Assembly (NCBI GenBank): GCA_024401855.1
Contig: JAKSKH010000009.1
Span: forward strand, 1 to 64,000
Reading direction: 5' to 3'
Length of the DNA stretch: 64,000 nucleotides
From: Bacteroidales bacterium
GTDB taxonomy: Bacteria > Bacteroidota > Bacteroidia > Bacteroidales > UBA932
Shown here: positions 45,375 through 54,168 of the stretch, piece by piece
How positions within the stretch are numbered: the stretch's first letter is position 1
Layout of the letters: every line of letters begins with the position of its first letter
Program-made: the position numbers and the translations under genes
The notes under the pieces: model-generated
The model's database searches: none
What the model was told of the DNA's origin: nothing
Seen by the model: the letters and a program-made list of their open reading frames with translations, nothing else

Positions 45375-48275
45375 ATGAGAAAGCAAATCCTTATTGTTAT
45401 CCTCGCGCTGATGGCCTCATTAACGGCGGGGGCGCAGAATATTGCCAGTTTCAAACTGAACAACGGGCTGACCGTATATGTCTGCGAAGACCCTTCCCAG
45501 CACGACGTGCTTGGAGAGGTGGTGGTACGCACCGGGGCCGTGAACGATCCCGAGCAATACACAGGGCTTGCCCATTACCTCGAACATGTCATGTTCAAAG
45601 GTACTCAAAAGATAGGTGCGCTTGACTGGAATGCTGAAAAACCCATATATGAAGAAATCATAGCCAAATATGACGAACTTGCCGAAACTGCCGACGAGGC
45701 CCGTCGTGAAGAAATTTCAAGGGAGATAAATGCGCTGACCGTCAAGGAAGGGGAGATAAGTATCTCCCAGGAGTATTCCAACCTGATAGAAAGTATCGGC
45801 GGAAACGGTCTCAATGCCGGAACAAGCTATGACTACACAGTCTATTACAACAGTTTTCCGGCAAACCAGATCAACAAATGGCTGGCCTTATCTTCGGAGC
45901 GGTTCATGAATCCCGTTTTCCGTGCCTTCCAGAGCGAGCTGGAAACAGTTTACGAAGAATATAACATGTATCAGGACAATCCCCAGAGCCTTGCCAGAAA
46001 CTTCCTGATGAGCAAGGCCTTCGAAGGATCTCCATATTCCCGTGACATCATAGGGCTGGGAGAGCATCTGAAGAATCCCAGATTAAGTCAGCTTATAAAG
46101 TTCTACAATGACTGGTACGTCCCCGAGAACATGGCGCTCATAATTGCCGGAAACGTAAAGCTTCAAAGCATAATGAGAATTATTCAGGCCACATATGGTC
46201 ACCTGCAGCCCAGGCCCGCACCCGAGATGGCTCAGTTCAAGGACTTCGATGTGAAGGGAAGAGTGGCATATTCCACCAAATTCTCCTATTATCCCAGCAC
46301 ATGCCTTGTGTTCAATGGAGTGGAGAAAGGGAATCCTGACGAGTACCCTCTTGAAATCTGCATGCAGCTTCTCAGCAACAGTGCCTCTACGGGATTTCTG
46401 GATCAACTCACTCTGGCCGGAGATGTCATGGGGGCGTCAGCCGCCGCAACCGGATTCCTCAGACAGGGAAGGGTAATCATTGAGGCCGTCCCGTATTATG
46501 ATGAGGCCCAGGGCAGCTATGACTCCAACAAGAAAGTTGAGAAGTACCTGCTCAACGCCGTCAATTCCATCATCAAGGGAGAGTTCAAGCCGGAGACCGT
46601 CGAAGCCATAAAGATAGGTCTCTGCAGGGACTATGATCTCATCATGGAAAGCAATGAGGGTAAGGTTGGGGCCATTGCAGACATTTTCACAGGCGGTCAG
46701 GACCTGCAGGATCTCCTTACGTACAAGGACAAAATCAGCGCTGTCACCTCTGAAGACATTGTTCGCGTTGCAGGTAAATACCTTAAGGATAATTTCATAG
46801 TAATCAACAACGAACTGGGCTCTCCGGACAGGAAACAGAAAATCAGAAAACCGGGATATGAACCCGTGCAGACCCCTGCCGGACGGTCTTCGGAGTATGC
46901 AACATTGTTCAAGCTGATGCGTGCGCCTGCACCGGAGCTTGCCTTCGTGGACTGGGGCCAGGTACAGCAGAAGTGCATCAATTCATATTCAAAGCTTTAT
47001 TACAGCCAGAATCCGGCCAATGACATATACACGCTCCAACTCAAGTACGGAGCGAATTCAAAGCTGTTCCCGCAGCTCAGCGTTGCCGCACAGCTCATGA
47101 ACAGCGCAGGAGTCATGTCACAATACTCCTTCCAGCAGCTTAAGGAACTGTTCGGTCAGCTTGGAGCCACTTTTTCCATCAGCGCCAACGACGAATATCT
47201 CACCATTACCTTAAGAGGATATGAAAGCACCTTGAAGGACGCATGTCTGCTTATCACGAAACTTATTCTCATGCCTTCACTCGATGACAGGCAGCTGGAT
47301 AACCTGAAGGGATCCCTTATTTCGAGCAGAATGCGGAGAAAAAAGAACGTTAACGTTCTGGCTTCCGCCCTTAACGAGTACATTCTCTACGGAGATGAGT
47401 CGATATACCGCACAGAACTGACAGACCAGCAGATTGTGGATCTGGATATATCCAAGCTTACGGGCGACATCACAAAGGCAAGCAACTATGCCGCAGATAT
47501 CCACTATTCCGGAAACATGCCTTTCAATGAAGTATATTCCATTTTGAGCACAAGTCTGCCTCTTGTCGAAGGGGAGAATCCGTCCAGTTCCCCTCTTATC
47601 AGAGACATGAAGGAATATGAAGAAAACACCGTGTTCTTCATTCCCAACTCGGATGCCCAGCAGGCTCAGATATATTTCTACATTCCTGCGGGAGAATTCG
47701 ACAGGGAGTCCGAAATTTACAGGATGGCGTTCAACCAGTATTTCAGCGGAGGTTTCAACGGTCTTGTAATGCAGGAGATAAGGGAAAAGAACTCAATGGC
47801 CTATACAGCCTACGGGTCTGTGCGGAGCCGCAAGCTTCCGGGGAGCAGGAAATATTTCAGCGGGTACATAGGAACACAGAACGACAAGGCAATAAACGCC
47901 GTAGAACTTTTCACCTCCCTGCTTACAGACATGCCTCGCAACGAGGAGGCAATGGCCAATATCAGGACTTACCTCAAGGAAACTCTGCTCTCACAGCAGC
48001 CTGATGTAAGGTCCATAACGGCCAATATCGCCGAATGGGAACGCGAAGGATACAGTGAGGATCCTTCCAGAAGGTGGGTTGAGCAGGTGGAGAATCTCAG
48101 GTTTGACGATATCGTCAGCTACTATGAGAAGAACGTGAAAGGCAAGCCCATCGTCATAGGAATCATAGGAAATCCTAAAGACATAAATGTGAAGGATCTT
48201 GCCAGGTTCGGAAAGGTTGAGAGACTCACAGACAAGAAACTGTTCAACGAGAACGACGTTCTTTTTCAGAAATAG
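45375..48275 (+). CDS. M16-family zinc metallopeptidase (pitrilysin/insulinase type)
   Basis: A 966-residue exported protein (signal MRKQILIVILALMASLTAGA) with two M16 halves. The first has the inverted zinc motif HYLEH at residues 67-71 and a distal Glu region (ELETVYEEYNMYQDN). The second half lacks HxxEH and would be the inactive partner that closes the chamber. It likely degrades peptides in the periplasm. It starts 22 bases after repeat A and is followed within five bases by the C_GCAxxG_C_C gene. Confidence 0.93.
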   Translation: MRKQILIVILALMASLTAGAQNIASFKLNNGLTVYVCEDPSQHDVLGEVVVRTGAVNDPEQYTGLAHYLEHVMFKGTQKIGALDWNAEKPIYEEIIAKYDELAETADEARREEISREINALTVKEGEISISQEYSNLIESIGGNGLNAGTSYDYTVYYNSFPANQINKWLALSSERFMNPVFRAFQSELETVYEEYNMYQDNPQSLARNFLMSKAFEGSPYSRDIIGLGEHLKNPRLSQLIKFYNDWYVPENMALIIAGNVKLQSIMRIIQATYGHLQPRPAPEMAQFKDFDVKGRVAYSTKFSYYPSTCLVFNGVEKGNPDEYPLEICMQLLSNSASTGFLDQLTLAGDVMGASAAATGFLRQGRVIIEAVPYYDEAQGSYDSNKKVEKYLLNAVNSIIKGEFKPETVEAIKIGLCRDYDLIMESNEGKVGAIADIFTGGQDLQDLLTYKDKISAVTSEDIVRVAGKYLKDNFIVINNELGSPDRKQKIRKPGYEPVQTPAGRSSEYATLFKLMRAPAPELAFVDWGQVQQKCINSYSKLYYSQNPANDIYTLQLKYGANSKLFPQLSVAAQLMNSAGVMSQYSFQQLKELFGQLGATFSISANDEYLTITLRGYESTLKDACLLITKLILMPSLDDRQLDNLKGSLISSRMRRKKNVNVLASALNEYILYGDESIYRTELTDQQIVDLDISKLTGDITKASNYAADIHYSGNMPFNEVYSILSTSLPLVEGENPSSSPLIRDMKEYEENTVFFIPNSDAQQAQIYFYIPAGEFDRESEIYRMAFNQYFSGGFNGLVMQEIREKNSMAYTAYGSVRSRKLPGSRKYFSGYIGTQNDKAINAVELFTSLLTDMPRNEEAMANIRTYLKETLLSQQPDVRSITANIAEWEREGYSEDPSRRWVEQVENLRFDDIVSYYEKNVKGKPIVIGIIGNPKDINVKDLARFGKVERLTDKKLFNENDVLFQK

Positions 48276-48280
48276 ACACT

Positions 48281-48751
48281 ATGGACCCTAAGGAGCGCGG
48301 CCTTCTTGCGAGGGCCTATTTCAGAAAGGGGTACAACTGCTGCCAGTCGGTACTCCTTGCATTCAAGGATGAGGCAGGGCTGTCCGAAGAGGATATTGCC
48401 CGGCTCGCCTCCGGCTTCGGCGGAGGCATGGGGAGGCTCAGGGAAGTATGCGGAGCCATGTCGGCTATGACTTTCATGTCCGGAGTCATCCGTCCGGCTG
48501 TTCATCCAGGAATCCTGGAAGAACGCGCGGACAATTATGCCCTCGTCCAGGACTTCGCCGGAACTTTCAGAAAGGAATTCGGAAGCATAGTCTGCCGGGA
48601 TATCCTCCGTATCCGCGCGGACAGGAAAGAATCCCCGGTCCCGAGCATGCGTGATGAGCAATGGTACGCCATCCGCCCATGCGAGAGGATCATAGGCTTT
48701 GCAGCCGAGGAAATAGCGCGGAAAATGTCCGCTATTGTCCCGGAAAAATAG
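48281..48751 (+). CDS. C_GCAxxG_C_C family protein
   Basis: A 156-residue protein of the redox-associated C_GCAxxG_C_C family. The spaced cysteines NCCQSV, EVCGAMSAM, IVCRDI and RPCERI are all present, suggesting a bound metal or redox centre. No enzyme activity is established for the family. The last 20 bases overlap the convergent transposase gene. Confidence 0.85.
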   Translation: MDPKERGLLARAYFRKGYNCCQSVLLAFKDEAGLSEEDIARLASGFGGGMGRLREVCGAMSAMTFMSGVIRPAVHPGILEERADNYALVQDFAGTFRKEFGSIVCRDILRIRADRKESPVPSMRDEQWYAIRPCERIIGFAAEEIARKMSAIVPEK

Positions 48752-49637
48752 CATCGACTTCGTATTGTGAGAGTCCTGTCAACCTTCGGATCTGACCGTT
48801 TGAAGAGCGGTAGGTGAACCTCATAACTTTTGCGATATCGAATTTTTGGGCTTTGGACAAATCCCTGAAAGACTGCAGGTTATACCGGCTTCTCACTATC
48901 CGGCTGATTTGGGTGAAAAGTTCGCTGTCTGTAAGGAACTCCTCGTCATCGATGTCGCAGGCCAGTTCACTGTAGCTTTCCACACTTTTTCCGAGCATGG
49001 TGAAATATTGATGCGCATTCTTGAAGGCGGCCTTTCCAAGAGCTATGTTACAGAAAGACGGAGGTGCAACATATCCGTCTATCATCATCCAGTCAGAAGG
49101 GATATTTGCCTGCCTGGTCTTGAACACCTCCCTCTTCTCCAGAACCGAAAGGTCGGATACTCTCTTTTCTAACGGTATATCGTTGAAGTAATACCTCCCT
49201 GTACTCCAGGGATAGGAAAACGGTGTGTGTTCCGGATTTACGACATAGCCGTTCCTATGCACATAAATGATGTTGTTCCTCAGCGATGTCTCCGACTCTA
49301 TTATTTTCATAGTCATTTCAATCCGGTCGAAGGGATGACCGCACAGACAAAGATATCTGTGAAGACGGCGCTTGAAAAGGTTGAAGGATTCTTCAATGTC
49401 TTTTTTCTGCCCGGAGATGATGATATGAACATGATTGCTCATGAGAGCAAAAGCAAGTATTTCATTCTCCGGTACCTCAAATGCACATCGAGCCAGCAGG
49501 TTCATCGCAAACCTATAATTGTCGACGGAGTTGAGAAAAGATTGAGAGGTCTTGCCGTTGGTGAAAAGATGCCATACGGGCCGGTTTGGAAAGACAACAG
49601 CCTTGCAGTTTCTTTCCCGTATAGTGTAGTTTTCCAT
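48732..49637 (-). mobile_element. RAYT/IS200-like (Y1, HUH) transposase gene
   Basis: A 301-residue HUH single-strand transposase. The HVH metal motif is at residues 69-71 (MSNHVHIII), and the likely catalytic Tyr is Y125 in NNIIYVHRNGYV, the position of the YIxxNP motif of REP-associated transposases. A C-terminal extension (about 255-301) looks like a DNA-binding helix-turn-helix (QIRRLTGLSQYEVDAIF). The frame is intact. Copy B of the 106-bp palindromic repeat ends seven bases upstream of the ATG, as expected for a RAYT and its REP-type target; copy A lies 4.3 kb away in opposite orientation. Confidence 0.88.
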
Positions 49638-49643
49638 AGTTTT

Positions 49644-49749
49644 ACTGCAAAGTAAATAAATTCGTCCATAAAAACAGGCGTTTTCATGGACGAATCAAAA
49701 TTTTCAGCAAATCATCCATGAAAAGGGCCGGTTTCCTGGACGGATTGAA
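49644..49749. repeat. 106-bp inverted repeat, copy B (REP-like double palindrome)
   Basis: The perfect reverse complement of 45247-45352. The main palindrome ATTCGTCCAT/ATGGACGAAT spans about 49660-49695. The inner end, TACTTTGCAGT on the minus strand, lies just before the transposase start codon. Confidence 0.92.
49648..49654 (-). promoter_or_regulatory. Promoter-like TACTTTG at the inner end of repeat B
   Basis: Read on the minus strand this TACTTTG is 10 bases before the transposase ATG and could drive it. It deviates from TAnnTTTG by one missing spacer base. Confidence 0.35.
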
Positions 49750-49780
49750 GTGCCGGTGATAAAAACGCTTCCGGAAAGCT

Positions 49781-50620
49781 CTACTCTATGATGCAGTCGC
49801 CGGGGGCCTTGAGATTTTCGTCTATAATTACCTCACCGTATCCTCCGGTGGCCCGGATGTGCCCGGTAAGAGGATTCTTTACAGATGCAATAGGGCCTGT
49901 AATGGTGGCTTCGACGCTGGAATACTCGAAAGCAAGGTCGGCATCGGGAGCGAAAGTGCAGTCTTCCAGGACGAGGTCAGAAGCATAACACAGAGGCTGG
50001 GTACCGCTTATCCGGCAACGGACCAGTTTAAGGCCGCGAGAATACCATCCGAGATATTCACCCCGCACTTCAGAATCGTAGATTGTCACATTGTCAGTCT
50101 CCCAGAAGGCATCCTTGGTGTCAAGCACGGAATTGCGGATCTCTATGTTGCGGCAGTATTGGAAAGAATACTTGCCCTTCAGCCGCATATTGTTTATCTG
50201 AATGTCACTGCTCCGCATGAGGATATAATCCGCACCGGAGAATTCACACCCGTCAATCCTTACGCCACGGCAGGTCCAGAGAGTCTCTACAGCTTTTGGG
50301 AAAATGCAGTCCCTGAGGCTTATTCCGTCCAGCTCACGGAGAATCTTGGGGGCATCGACCCTGCATCGGATCATCTCTATGTCCGAAGAATACCAGATAG
50401 GCGCACGGGAATCTTCGGTGAAAACGCAGTTCTCTATTTTCGCGCCGTTACAGCACCAGAAAGGGTATCGTCCTTCAAACCTGCATTCACAGGCCTCTAT
50501 GTTCCGGCTCTCCTTGAGGGCAGACTCTCCCTCATGGACCGTAACTCTCTCCAAGCGGATACCGTCGCTTGAATAAAGCGGTCTTTCACCTTCGAATTCG
50601 CAATCAGCAATAAGTCTCAT
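49781..50620 (-). CDS. DUF3737 family beta-helix protein
   Basis: A 279-residue protein made of short repeats of the form [I/L]..C.F.G...[F/L]W[Y/C]S, a right-handed parallel beta-helix of the DUF3737 family, with no signal peptide. Its function is unknown. The start at 50620 (MRLIADCEFEGERPLYSSD) overlaps the MATE stop codon as ATGA and corresponds to family N-termini; ATG 50647 and the long frame to 50830 fall inside the MATE gene. Confidence 0.85.
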   Translation of the reverse strand: MRLIADCEFEGERPLYSSDGIRLERVTVHEGESALKESRNIEACECRFEGRYPFWCCNGAKIENCVFTEDSRAPIWYSSDIEMIRCRVDAPKILRELDGISLRDCIFPKAVETLWTCRGVRIDGCEFSGADYILMRSSDIQINNMRLKGKYSFQYCRNIEIRNSVLDTKDAFWETDNVTIYDSEVRGEYLGWYSRGLKLVRCRISGTQPLCYASDLVLEDCTFAPDADLAFEYSSVEATITGPIASVKNPLTGHIRATGGYGEVIIDENLKAPGDCIIE

Positions 50621-51999
50621 ATTCCAGCAAGTTTTGTTCTCATCCATCTGCTTCCGCATATACGGACTGCAAAAATCATTCCCTTGAAAGTCAGTTCCAC
50701 AGCCATCGCAATCCAGTATCCCTGAAGACCGAAGCGGGGAATGAGCAGCATAGCCAGCCCTATCCGCACCACCCACATGGAAACAAGATTTATGACGGAG
50801 GGGACAAGGGTATCTCCGGCACCCACACAACAGCCGTTGCCCACGATGCTGATGGCAAAGAAGAATTCTGCCCAGGCCTCAATACGCAGGCATTCCGCCC
50901 CAAGGGATATAACCTCCTGATCGTGGCTGAGCAAACCCATGACCTGGGGAGCGAACACCCACATCAGCACGGCGAGGAAAGTCATCATCGCCGCGGCGGA
51001 CCCTATCGAAATCCAGGCGAAATGCCGGGCGAGATCCTTTCTCCCCGCCCCCAGGCTCTGCCCCACGAGAGATGACGCCGCATCCTGAATGCCATATCCC
51101 GGAAGATAGCAGAAACCTTCCGCTATTATGGCAAAGGAATTTGCAGCTATGGAAACCGTACCCAGCGGAGCCACCAGAACAGTAGCCGCAACGTACGCTC
51201 CACGGGATACCACATTCTGAACCCACAGGGGTGAAGAAATGTTCAGAGCAAGTTTAAGGGAACGTTTCCCATCACGGAACGGCCTTATCTGAATCTTCCG
51301 CCTGCCCAGTTCCCTGCTGGAACTCCGGATATAGACGAACAGAGCAACAGCCGCACACAATTCCGAAAGGCCCGTACCCAGTGCCGCCCCCCTTACTCCC
51401 ATGTCCATAATGAAAATGAAAAGGTAGTTGAAGGCAACATCAAGCAGGCACATCAGCATGCTGACCATGCTTGGAAAACGCAGATTGCCGCTGGCGATAA
51501 GGCTGGCCTGACAGAAAACTGTCAGCTGATAAACAGGGAGGAAAGCGGCGTAAATGCGGAAATATTCTGATGCATCGCCTGCAATGTCCTCTCCGCCTCC
51601 GAGCCATACCGGCAGCGGACCGCCGATAGCGAAGGCTGTGCCGCCAAGGAACAGTCCGGCCAGGCCGGTGTAGAAAAGCCCCTCCCGGAAGATTCTTCCG
51701 GCACCTTCGAAATCGTGGGCGCCGCAGCGATGTGCAATCTGTACGCTGAAACCGGAGCTGTTCGCAGCACAGAGGCTGCCGAACACCCAGGTAGCGGTGC
51801 TGACTATGCCTATTGCTGCCGCCGGTGCACTTCCGAGCCGGCCTACCATGCCGGCATCGATATAACTCATAAGGCACATCGACAACTGCGCCAGAATGGC
51901 GGGAACCGCAAGAAGAAGGGTGAGCTTGAACTGCTCCCCTGCCGTAAGGCCGGAGCCCTCCCTGAGCTTGCCGAGCAATAAATCTTTTGAGGAAGCCAC
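50617..51999 (-). CDS. MATE-family efflux transporter
   Basis: A 460-residue protein with about 12 membrane helices of the multidrug and toxin extrusion family (NorM-like halves; PAILAQLSMCLMSYIDAGMVGRLG at the start, GFCYLPGYGIQDAASSLVGQSLGAG in the second half). It would export drugs or metabolites in exchange for Na+ or H+. The start is GTG at 51999, seven bases after a TATCTTTG box. Its stop overlaps the DUF3737 start, so the two form a unit. Confidence 0.92.
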   Translation of the reverse strand: MASSKDLLLGKLREGSGLTAGEQFKLTLLLAVPAILAQLSMCLMSYIDAGMVGRLGSAPAAAIGIVSTATWVFGSLCAANSSGFSVQIAHRCGAHDFEGAGRIFREGLFYTGLAGLFLGGTAFAIGGPLPVWLGGGEDIAGDASEYFRIYAAFLPVYQLTVFCQASLIASGNLRFPSMVSMLMCLLDVAFNYLFIFIMDMGVRGAALGTGLSELCAAVALFVYIRSSSRELGRRKIQIRPFRDGKRSLKLALNISSPLWVQNVVSRGAYVAATVLVAPLGTVSIAANSFAIIAEGFCYLPGYGIQDAASSLVGQSLGAGRKDLARHFAWISIGSAAAMMTFLAVLMWVFAPQVMGLLSHDQEVISLGAECLRIEAWAEFFFAISIVGNGCCVGAGDTLVPSVINLVSMWVVRIGLAMLLIPRFGLQGYWIAMAVELTFKGMIFAVRICGSRWMRTKLAGI

Positions 52000-52006
52000 G
52001 ATGTTG

Positions 52007-52014
52007 CAAAGATA
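52007..52014 (-). promoter_or_regulatory. Candidate -7 promoter element TAtcTTTG for the MATE gene
   Basis: On the minus strand TATCTTTG matches TAnnTTTG and lies seven bases before the GTG start, implying a very short leader. It faces away from the AI-2E gene promoter 14 bases to the right. Confidence 0.55.
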
Positions 52015-52027
52015 CTCCTATTTTATT

Positions 52028-52035
52028 TATATTTG
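52028..52035 (+). promoter_or_regulatory. Candidate -7 promoter element TAtaTTTG for the AI-2E family gene
   Basis: TATATTTG matches the consensus exactly, 22 bases before the ATG at 52058, leaving a leader of about 19 bases. Confidence 0.6.
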
Positions 52036-52057
52036 CATGTAATAGAATTTCCTTTCC

Positions 52058-53224
52058 ATGCTGTTTCAAAAATCATATTCCGAAAAGCTTGCACGATACA
52101 TCATCGTGCTCATAACCATAGCGATTGCAGGAGCCATATGCTGGATGATAAGGGATGTACTGGTCTACATCATCCTGGCCGCGCTGGTAGCCCTCCTGTC
52201 AACGCCGTTGTGCAATCTGATCTGCAGGATAAAAATAAAGGAATGGAGATGTCCGCAATGGCTTGGCTCAATCCTTTCCATTCTCACTGTATTCGCCATC
52301 ATTTCCGGAATTATCATCACCATCATTCCTCTGATACGAAGCGTTGTCGCCGACATATCCACAGCCAATATAAACAATATGGCCAAGGCTGTAACAGTGC
52401 CGCTGGCGGATTTCAATGCGGCCATTGCCAGGACCATCCCGCAGCTGGGCAGGAATTTCAGAATAGAATCGGTCGTGCTTGAACAACTTCAGGAAATCTT
52501 TGCCCCGAATACGTTCTCGAATGTTGTCGGGTCGGTGACTTCATTCGTTGCAAAACTTGGGGTGTCTGTATTTTCCGTGATTTTCATCTCCTTCTTCTTT
52601 ATAAAGGACCCGACAATCGCCACCAAGATTGTACTGGCTTTCGTTCCCGACAAATATGAAGAGCGCGTACACGCATCCATGCACAAGATAGGCATTCTTG
52701 TTTCGCGCTATTTCGTGGGAATGACCATAGAGGTGCTGGGAGTGTCGCTGTTGAATTTCATCGGGCTGCTCGTCATTGCGCGAATGGGGTTCAAATATTC
52801 CATAGGCATAGCGTTCATGACAGGAATCCTGAATATAATCCCTTATATAGGACCGCTGATGGGAGGAGTGATAGGGGTGAGCCTGTCGTTGATCATCAAG
52901 TACGTGTGCGCATCGTCTTTCGGACTCGCCGTGGGTTTCTTCCCCTTCGTACTTATTCTGGCCGGAATATTCACATTCACACAACTGGTGGATAATTCGG
53001 TATACCAGCCCCTCATTTACTCAAACAGTGTAAAAGTTCATCCTCTCGAGATTTTCATCGTATTCCTTGTCGCAGGGGAAATTGCAGGAATGGCCGGCAT
53101 GTTCGCCGCCATCCCGACATACACCGTGCTGCGCGAGATTGCCAAGGAGTTCATCAGCAATGTAAAGGCGGTCCGCATGCTCACCGGAGGGCCGGATGAT
53201 TCTGTCAGCGGGAAAGAGGCATAA
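52058..53224 (+). CDS. AI-2E family transporter (PerM/TqsA type)
   Basis: A 388-residue membrane protein with about eight helices. The family segments ALVALLSTPLCNLI, IPYIGPLMGGVIG and QLVDNSVYQPLIYSNSVKVHPLEIFIVFL are plain. Members export autoinducer-2 or act as ion antiporters; which applies here cannot be told. It ends 16 bases before the next start. Confidence 0.9.
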   Translation: MLFQKSYSEKLARYIIVLITIAIAGAICWMIRDVLVYIILAALVALLSTPLCNLICRIKIKEWRCPQWLGSILSILTVFAIISGIIITIIPLIRSVVADISTANINNMAKAVTVPLADFNAAIARTIPQLGRNFRIESVVLEQLQEIFAPNTFSNVVGSVTSFVAKLGVSVFSVIFISFFFIKDPTIATKIVLAFVPDKYEERVHASMHKIGILVSRYFVGMTIEVLGVSLLNFIGLLVIARMGFKYSIGIAFMTGILNIIPYIGPLMGGVIGVSLSLIIKYVCASSFGLAVGFFPFVLILAGIFTFTQLVDNSVYQPLIYSNSVKVHPLEIFIVFLVAGEIAGMAGMFAAIPTYTVLREIAKEFISNVKAVRMLTGGPDDSVSGKEA

Positions 53225-53240
53225 GAAATTTCACTGCAAT

Positions 53241-54107
53241 ATGGAAGCAAAAAAAATCGACCTCAACGAATGGGGATATTACGGAGAGGGTGGGACTGCA
53301 ACAAGTTTCTGCAACAAACGGGACGGGAATCTTTATCTCAAACTGAACAAGTCCGGATATCCGGAGCAGCTTACCAGGGAGGAATTCCTGGCCTCCAAAC
53401 TTTTCGGCGAAATGGGCTTGCCGACACCCCCTGTATACGAATATGTCACGGACGGAGACAGATTCGGCTACACCGGGGAACGGGTAAAGGGAAAGATCTC
53501 ATTTGCACGCATCCTTTCACAGGACCTCGGACGGATGGAGGAGATTGCAGGCAGATTTGCCGCTATGGCCGGGAATCTTCATAAGACGAAGGCAGACACT
53601 TCAAGGATGAAAAGCTGCCTGGAACACTTTACCGGATATCTAGGGGATATGTCTTTCGTCCCTTCGGATGTTGCAGACAGAATCAGGGAATATCTCAAGG
53701 AATTTTCGGACGAACCTTTCTGTCTTCACGGAGACATGAACCCCGGCAACGTCATCAATTTCGAGGGGCATGACTATTGGATCGGAATAAACTCATTCAT
53801 GTATGGAGACCCCTTCTGGGACATGTCCACCATGTATATCATAGCCAACTGCATGCCCGCAAAGGCTGTCAGAAAACTCTATCATCTGAGCCCGTCACAA
53901 TACCGCAAATTCTTCGATGCTTTCGGAAAGCACTATTTCGGGGATACCTGGAACAGCCCGCAGATCAGGAACCGCATCCGTAACGCAGCCAAGGTCAAAT
54001 GCTGCGCTCTGATAAAAAAGGATCCAGGGAACGCTTCACTGTATGTACCTTTCATAAGAGGGAACTGGTTTGCCTTCCGTCTCCGCCTGGTATTCCGCTC
54101 ATTCTGA
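53241..54107 (+). CDS. APH-fold (aminoglycoside phosphotransferase-like) protein, atypical
   Basis: A 288-residue protein with the protein-kinase-like fold of aminoglycoside/choline phosphotransferases. A likely ATP-site Lys is K34 (LYLKL). The catalytic loop HGDMNPGN is at 163-170 with D165 and N170 kept. The metal-binding Asp expected about eight residues before the GDP motif (GDPFWD at 189-194) is replaced: the sequence reads WIGINSF, with G182 at that place. It may be inactive as a kinase or use another metal ligand. The start at 53241 (MEAKKIDLNEWG) is preferred over 53196, which lies in the preceding gene. Confidence 0.7.
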   Translation: MEAKKIDLNEWGYYGEGGTATSFCNKRDGNLYLKLNKSGYPEQLTREEFLASKLFGEMGLPTPPVYEYVTDGDRFGYTGERVKGKISFARILSQDLGRMEEIAGRFAAMAGNLHKTKADTSRMKSCLEHFTGYLGDMSFVPSDVADRIREYLKEFSDEPFCLHGDMNPGNVINFEGHDYWIGINSFMYGDPFWDMSTMYIIANCMPAKAVRKLYHLSPSQYRKFFDAFGKHYFGDTWNSPQIRNRIRNAAKVKCCALIKKDPGNASLYVPFIRGNWFAFRLRLVFRSF

Positions 54108-54168
54108 GCAATCAGAAGAAATTTCTTTTGACCTCCAGGAGTTGCACTTCAGAGCAGAATTCAGCCAA

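Noticed and set aside
45353..49643. Calling the whole segment a composite transposon
   Set aside because: No target-site duplication or second transposase was found, so only the repeats and the RAYT are annotated as mobile features.
54116..54127. 12-base palindrome AAGAAATTTCTT between convergent genes, as a terminator
   Set aside because: It has no loop and is A/T-rich with no real T-tract, so it cannot be supported as a terminator.
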